Notes under the pieces: model-generated
Database searches by the model: none
Told to the model about the DNA's origin: nothing
What the model saw: only the letters and a program-made list of their open reading frames with translations
NCBI GenBank assembly: GCA_937766455.1
Contig: CALLXD010000053.1
Span: 1-54,385 of the forward strand
From: Vicinamibacterales bacterium
GTDB lineage: Bacteria; Acidobacteriota; Vicinamibacteria; Vicinamibacterales; UBA8438
Length of the DNA: 54,385 bases
Reading direction: 5' to 3'
In this document: positions 51,261 to 54,385 of the stretch, piece by piece
Numbering within the stretch: position 1 is the stretch's first letter
How the letters are laid out: each line of letters opens with the position of its first letter
Program-made: the position numbers and the translations under genes

Positions 51261-54200
51261 CCGTACCGGTTGTCCGTCGCGCGGCATGGCAGGGCCTCGC
51301 CGCGCTCGCCTACGTGTGCTGCGTGTGCAGTGTGGTGAGTTGCGCGGCGCCGACAGACCGGTCCGACCCGCCGTCTCCCGAGTACGAGGACACGGTCCGG
51401 GCCTTCTACCAGGGTCTGGCCGCCCTGGATGTGGGCTTGCTCGAAGATGCGGAAATTTCCTTCGAGCGGGCGGCCGCATTGTCGCCGGACGAGCCGGCCA
51501 TACGCGCCAATCTTGCCGTGGCGCATATGGGCTTTGGCAACGACGCGGCCGCTGCGGTGCAGCTCGAGGCGGCGCGGACCTTGGCGCCGGACAGCAGCGA
51601 GCTGGCGTTCCTGCAGGGCCAACTGGCCGGGTTTGACAGCCGGTTCGACGACGCCCGTGCATATTTCCGCGAGACCCTGGCCCTGGACCCGACGCACGTC
51701 ATGGGGCGATTCGCCTTGGCCCAGCAACTCGCGCGTGAGGAAGGTGGCGACGACCTTGAGGCCCGACCGCGTGAGGCCCAGCAGCTGTTCGAGTCGCTGC
51801 TCGTCGATCTGCCGGGCAATCTGGCCGTGCTGGTTGAGCACCTGCGCCTGGCCGCGGAACGGTCGGACGCCCCCGCGGTGGCGGACACCATCGGCCGTCT
51901 CCGGGCGCAGAGCGCGCGGTGGCCGGATGTGGCGACGACCCAGCTCGACGCTGCATCGACCGCGGCGGACGCCGGCGATTTCCCGCGCGCAGGCACGCTC
52001 GCCAGACTCCTGCGAAACGTATTGGTGCGGATGCCGGCATTTCGCAAGGACCAGGCTGTCGTCAGCGTGAGCGCCGAACTGATTGCCGAGCCGTTGCGGC
52101 AGTTTCTCGACCTACCGGCGGTCACGGCCCGGGCCGCGCCCCGAGACGCCACCTTGACGTATCTGTCGGAGCCACTGGGAGAGGTATCGGTGGCGGCACC
52201 AGGCCAGGCGTCCAACGGACTACCCGATGCCGTGACGATCGTGCCGCCGAGCGCTGGGGGCGAGCCCACGCTCTTGGTCGGCGGTGTGACGGCGGTGCGG
52301 CGTGCTGGTGTCGCGGCGACAGCCGCGGACCCGCCGTTTCCGTCGGGGGCCGGGGCGACCGCGCCGACCGCCGATGGCGTGCTGGCGTTGGATTGGAATG
52401 GCGACTATAGGATGGACCTGGCGCTGGCCGGCGCTGGGGGCGTGCGACTGTTCATCCAAGATGAGGACGGCCAGTTCGCGCCGGCGACGCCTGCGGCCCC
52501 GGCCGAGGGGCCGGGTGTCAACCTGCCCAGCTACGGCGCATGGGCCGCCGACACGGAGATGGACGGCGACCTGGACCTGGTGGTGGGGGCGGTGTCCGGC
52601 GCGCCCTGGGTGCTGCGGAACAACGCCGATGGCAGCTGGCGTCCGGAGCAGCCGTTCCCGGCCGTGGAAGGCCTGCGTGGATTCGTCTGGGGAGACCTGG
52701 ATCGCGACGGCGATCCCGATGCGGTGTTGCTCGACGCTGCGGGTGTCGTCCACGCCGTCGAAAATATGCAAGGCGGAGCGTTTCAACCCTGGCCGACTCC
52801 GAATCCGTCGACCGGGGTCGTCGGATTGACCATGGGGGACCTCGACGCCGACGGCTGGCTGGACCTGGTGACGCTTACCGCGGCCGGCGAGCTGTGGCGG
52901 CACGCTTGGGGTGACGACGGGTGGACGGCGGCGTCGGTGGCTCAGGATGCGCCGGTAGCGTCGGGGGCAACCGTTGGATCCTCCCGGGTCATGGCGGCCG
53001 ACCTCGATAACAACGGTGCCCTCGACCTGGTGGTGTCCGGCGACGCGGGGACCGCGCTCTGGCTCTCAGACGAACAGTCGCGGCTGGCTCCGCTCGACGT
53101 GTCGCTCTCGGCCGACGTCTTCGGCGTCGTCGATCTCAACGCGGACGGCTGGCTCGACCTCGTGGGGACCGATCAGGGTGTGCCGGTGCGTCTGCTTGGC
53201 CGCGGAAGCGCGGCTACGGGTGGCAGGAAATCCGGCCCCGTGCCCATATCGCCGCCGGCGACCAGCGCATCAACGCGTTCGGCGTTGGCGGTGAGATCGA
53301 GGTGCGGGCTGGCTTGTTAGTCCAGCGGCAGGTGTTGACTGGTGCGCCGGTCCACGTTGGGCTGGGGGCGCAGACGCAAGCCGACGTGACCCGCATCTAC
53401 TGGCCCAATGGCGTGATGCAGGCGGACTTCGCGTTCGGGGCCGGCCAGGTGATCGTGGCGGAGCAGCGGCTCAAGGGATCCTGCCCCTGGGTCTTCGCCT
53501 ACGACGGCCACGGCATGCACTTCGTGACCGACTTCCTCTGGCGGTCGCCGCTCGGTCTCCGAATCAACGCGCAAGACACCGCTGATATCGCCCAAACGGA
53601 GGACTGGGTCCTGATCCGCGGTGACCAACTGGCGCCGCGTGATGGTGCCTACGACCTTCGGGTCACGGCCGAGCTGTGGGAAACGCACTTCTTCGACCAT
53701 GTCTCGCTGCTCGTGGTCGACCATCCCCCCGAGACCGAGGTCCACGTCGACGAGCGTTTCGCCCGCGAGTCACCGGCGCTGCAGGCGCATGTATCTGGTC
53801 CATCGCGGACCGTGCGACACGCGTGGGACGATCTGGGGGCTGACGTCAGCGCGCTCGTCCAGACCCGGGACGAGCGCTATGTGTCGACGTTTGAACGGGG
53901 CAGCCACCAAGGGGTGACCCGCGACCACTATCTGGAGGTTGAGCTAGACCTTCCGGCTGACGGGGGAACCGATGCCCTGGGGGGAGCGGACGACATCTGG
54001 CTGCTCGCCAATGGCTGGGTCTACCCAACCGACAGCAGCATCAACCTTGCGCTGGGACAGGGGCGGCATGCGGCGCCGCGCGGGGTCGCGCTGGAGGCCC
54101 TGGATGAAGGCGGGCGCTGGGTGGTCCTGCACCCGGACCTGGGGTTCCCGGCCGGGAAGCGGAAGACGATGGTGGTGGCGGTCCCACGGCTTCCGAGTGG

Positions 54201-54385
54201 CCGCGTGCCCGAGCGCCTCCGCCTGCGGACCAACCTCGAGGTGTACTGGGACTGGATCGGCCATGCGCCGCAGCTACTCGGCGCGCAGCGCGAAATGCGC
54301 CGACTCGCGCCGACGACCGCGATGCTGGACTATCGTGGCTACTCGCGGACCGAGCTCGTCGGACCGCGCGGTCTCGAAATCCCTC
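51257..54385 (+). CDS. CRTAC1/ASPIC family protein with TPR and FG-GAP repeats, partial (one frame break)
   Basis: A likely lipoprotein or signal peptide with a VVSC lipobox-like site (residues 25-28) is followed by TPR-like helices (about 45-200). FG-GAP/VCBS repeats come next with calcium-binding DxDxDGxxD phrases (DTEMDGDLDLVV, DLDRDGDPDAVL, DLDADGWLDLV, DLNADGWLDLV). An ASPIC/UnbV domain (HIAAGDQRINAFGVGGEIEV) follows, and the frame runs off the window. The frame breaks near 53211, just before the ASPIC domain. The gene overlaps the multihaem cytochrome gene by 4 bases, so the two proteins are made together. It is probably a periplasmic or surface partner of that cytochrome. Confidence 0.83.

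Overview
The window is high-GC bacterial DNA. It is densely coded, has many short operons, and is rich in secreted proteins, c-type cytochromes and beta-propellers. The mix fits Acidobacteriota of the Vicinamibacteria type: a CRTAC1/ASPIC protein, multihaem cytochrome-TPR proteins, an anti-sigma factor with a TonB-like tail, DUF6152 and DUF5715 relatives, and several copies of an uncharacterised secreted family. This placement is inferred from recalled family distributions, not from a marker gene. No rRNA, tRNA or CRISPR array was recognised, and no gene-free stretch exceeds about 300 bases.

Left part (1-22 kb). A TetR-regulated operon (TetR, SDR, soluble sugar dehydrogenase with cytochrome tail) is read leftward from a near-perfect palindromic operator. 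It is followed by a quinone oxidoreductase/HAD pair, aroC (chorismate synthase), a peptidyl-hydroxyglycine-lyase-like NHL propeller, an enoyl-CoA hydratase diverging from an SDR, a Nudix hydrolase, a TauE/SafE exporter and a DUF5715-LysM protein. Three secreted paralogues of unknown function (12.4, 13.3 and 16.8 kb) surround a DUF6152 protein and an ECF sigma/anti-sigma pair. A VWA membrane protein, an SGNH hydrolase, a PQQ-type propeller and a GNAT acetyltransferase close this part.

Middle (22-37 kb). A fused cytochrome c/copper monooxygenase gene is translationally coupled to a secreted partner. A beta-barrel protein, a 5'-nucleotidase, a small C-terminal-haem cytochrome, a fourth secreted paralogue and a patatin follow. 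An IS30-family element sits inside a DASS-type anion transporter gene. The gene can be rebuilt in frame by removing the element and one copy of a 7-bp direct repeat. Next is a surface protein with about ten DUF11 repeats and an IPTL/PEP-CTERM-like tail, read with three frame breaks.

Right part (37-54 kb). An Abhydrolase_10-like esterase, a rhodanese and a DUF5995-like gene precede a compact trio: an asparagine-synthetase-like enzyme lacking the glutaminase cysteine, a radical SAM enzyme resembling the archaeosine RaSEA family, and a halogenase-like flavoprotein. This trio is the best candidate for an undescribed biosynthetic unit. Then comes a second copy of the cytochrome-copper monooxygenase module with two secreted partners. 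Last are a membrane pentahaem cytochrome-TPR protein and a coupled CRTAC1/ASPIC protein running off the window.

Eight single-base frame breaks between 35.5 and 53.2 kb lie inside otherwise well-conserved genes, three of them in homopolymer runs. They are more likely sequence errors than real decay, but this cannot be settled from the sequence alone.
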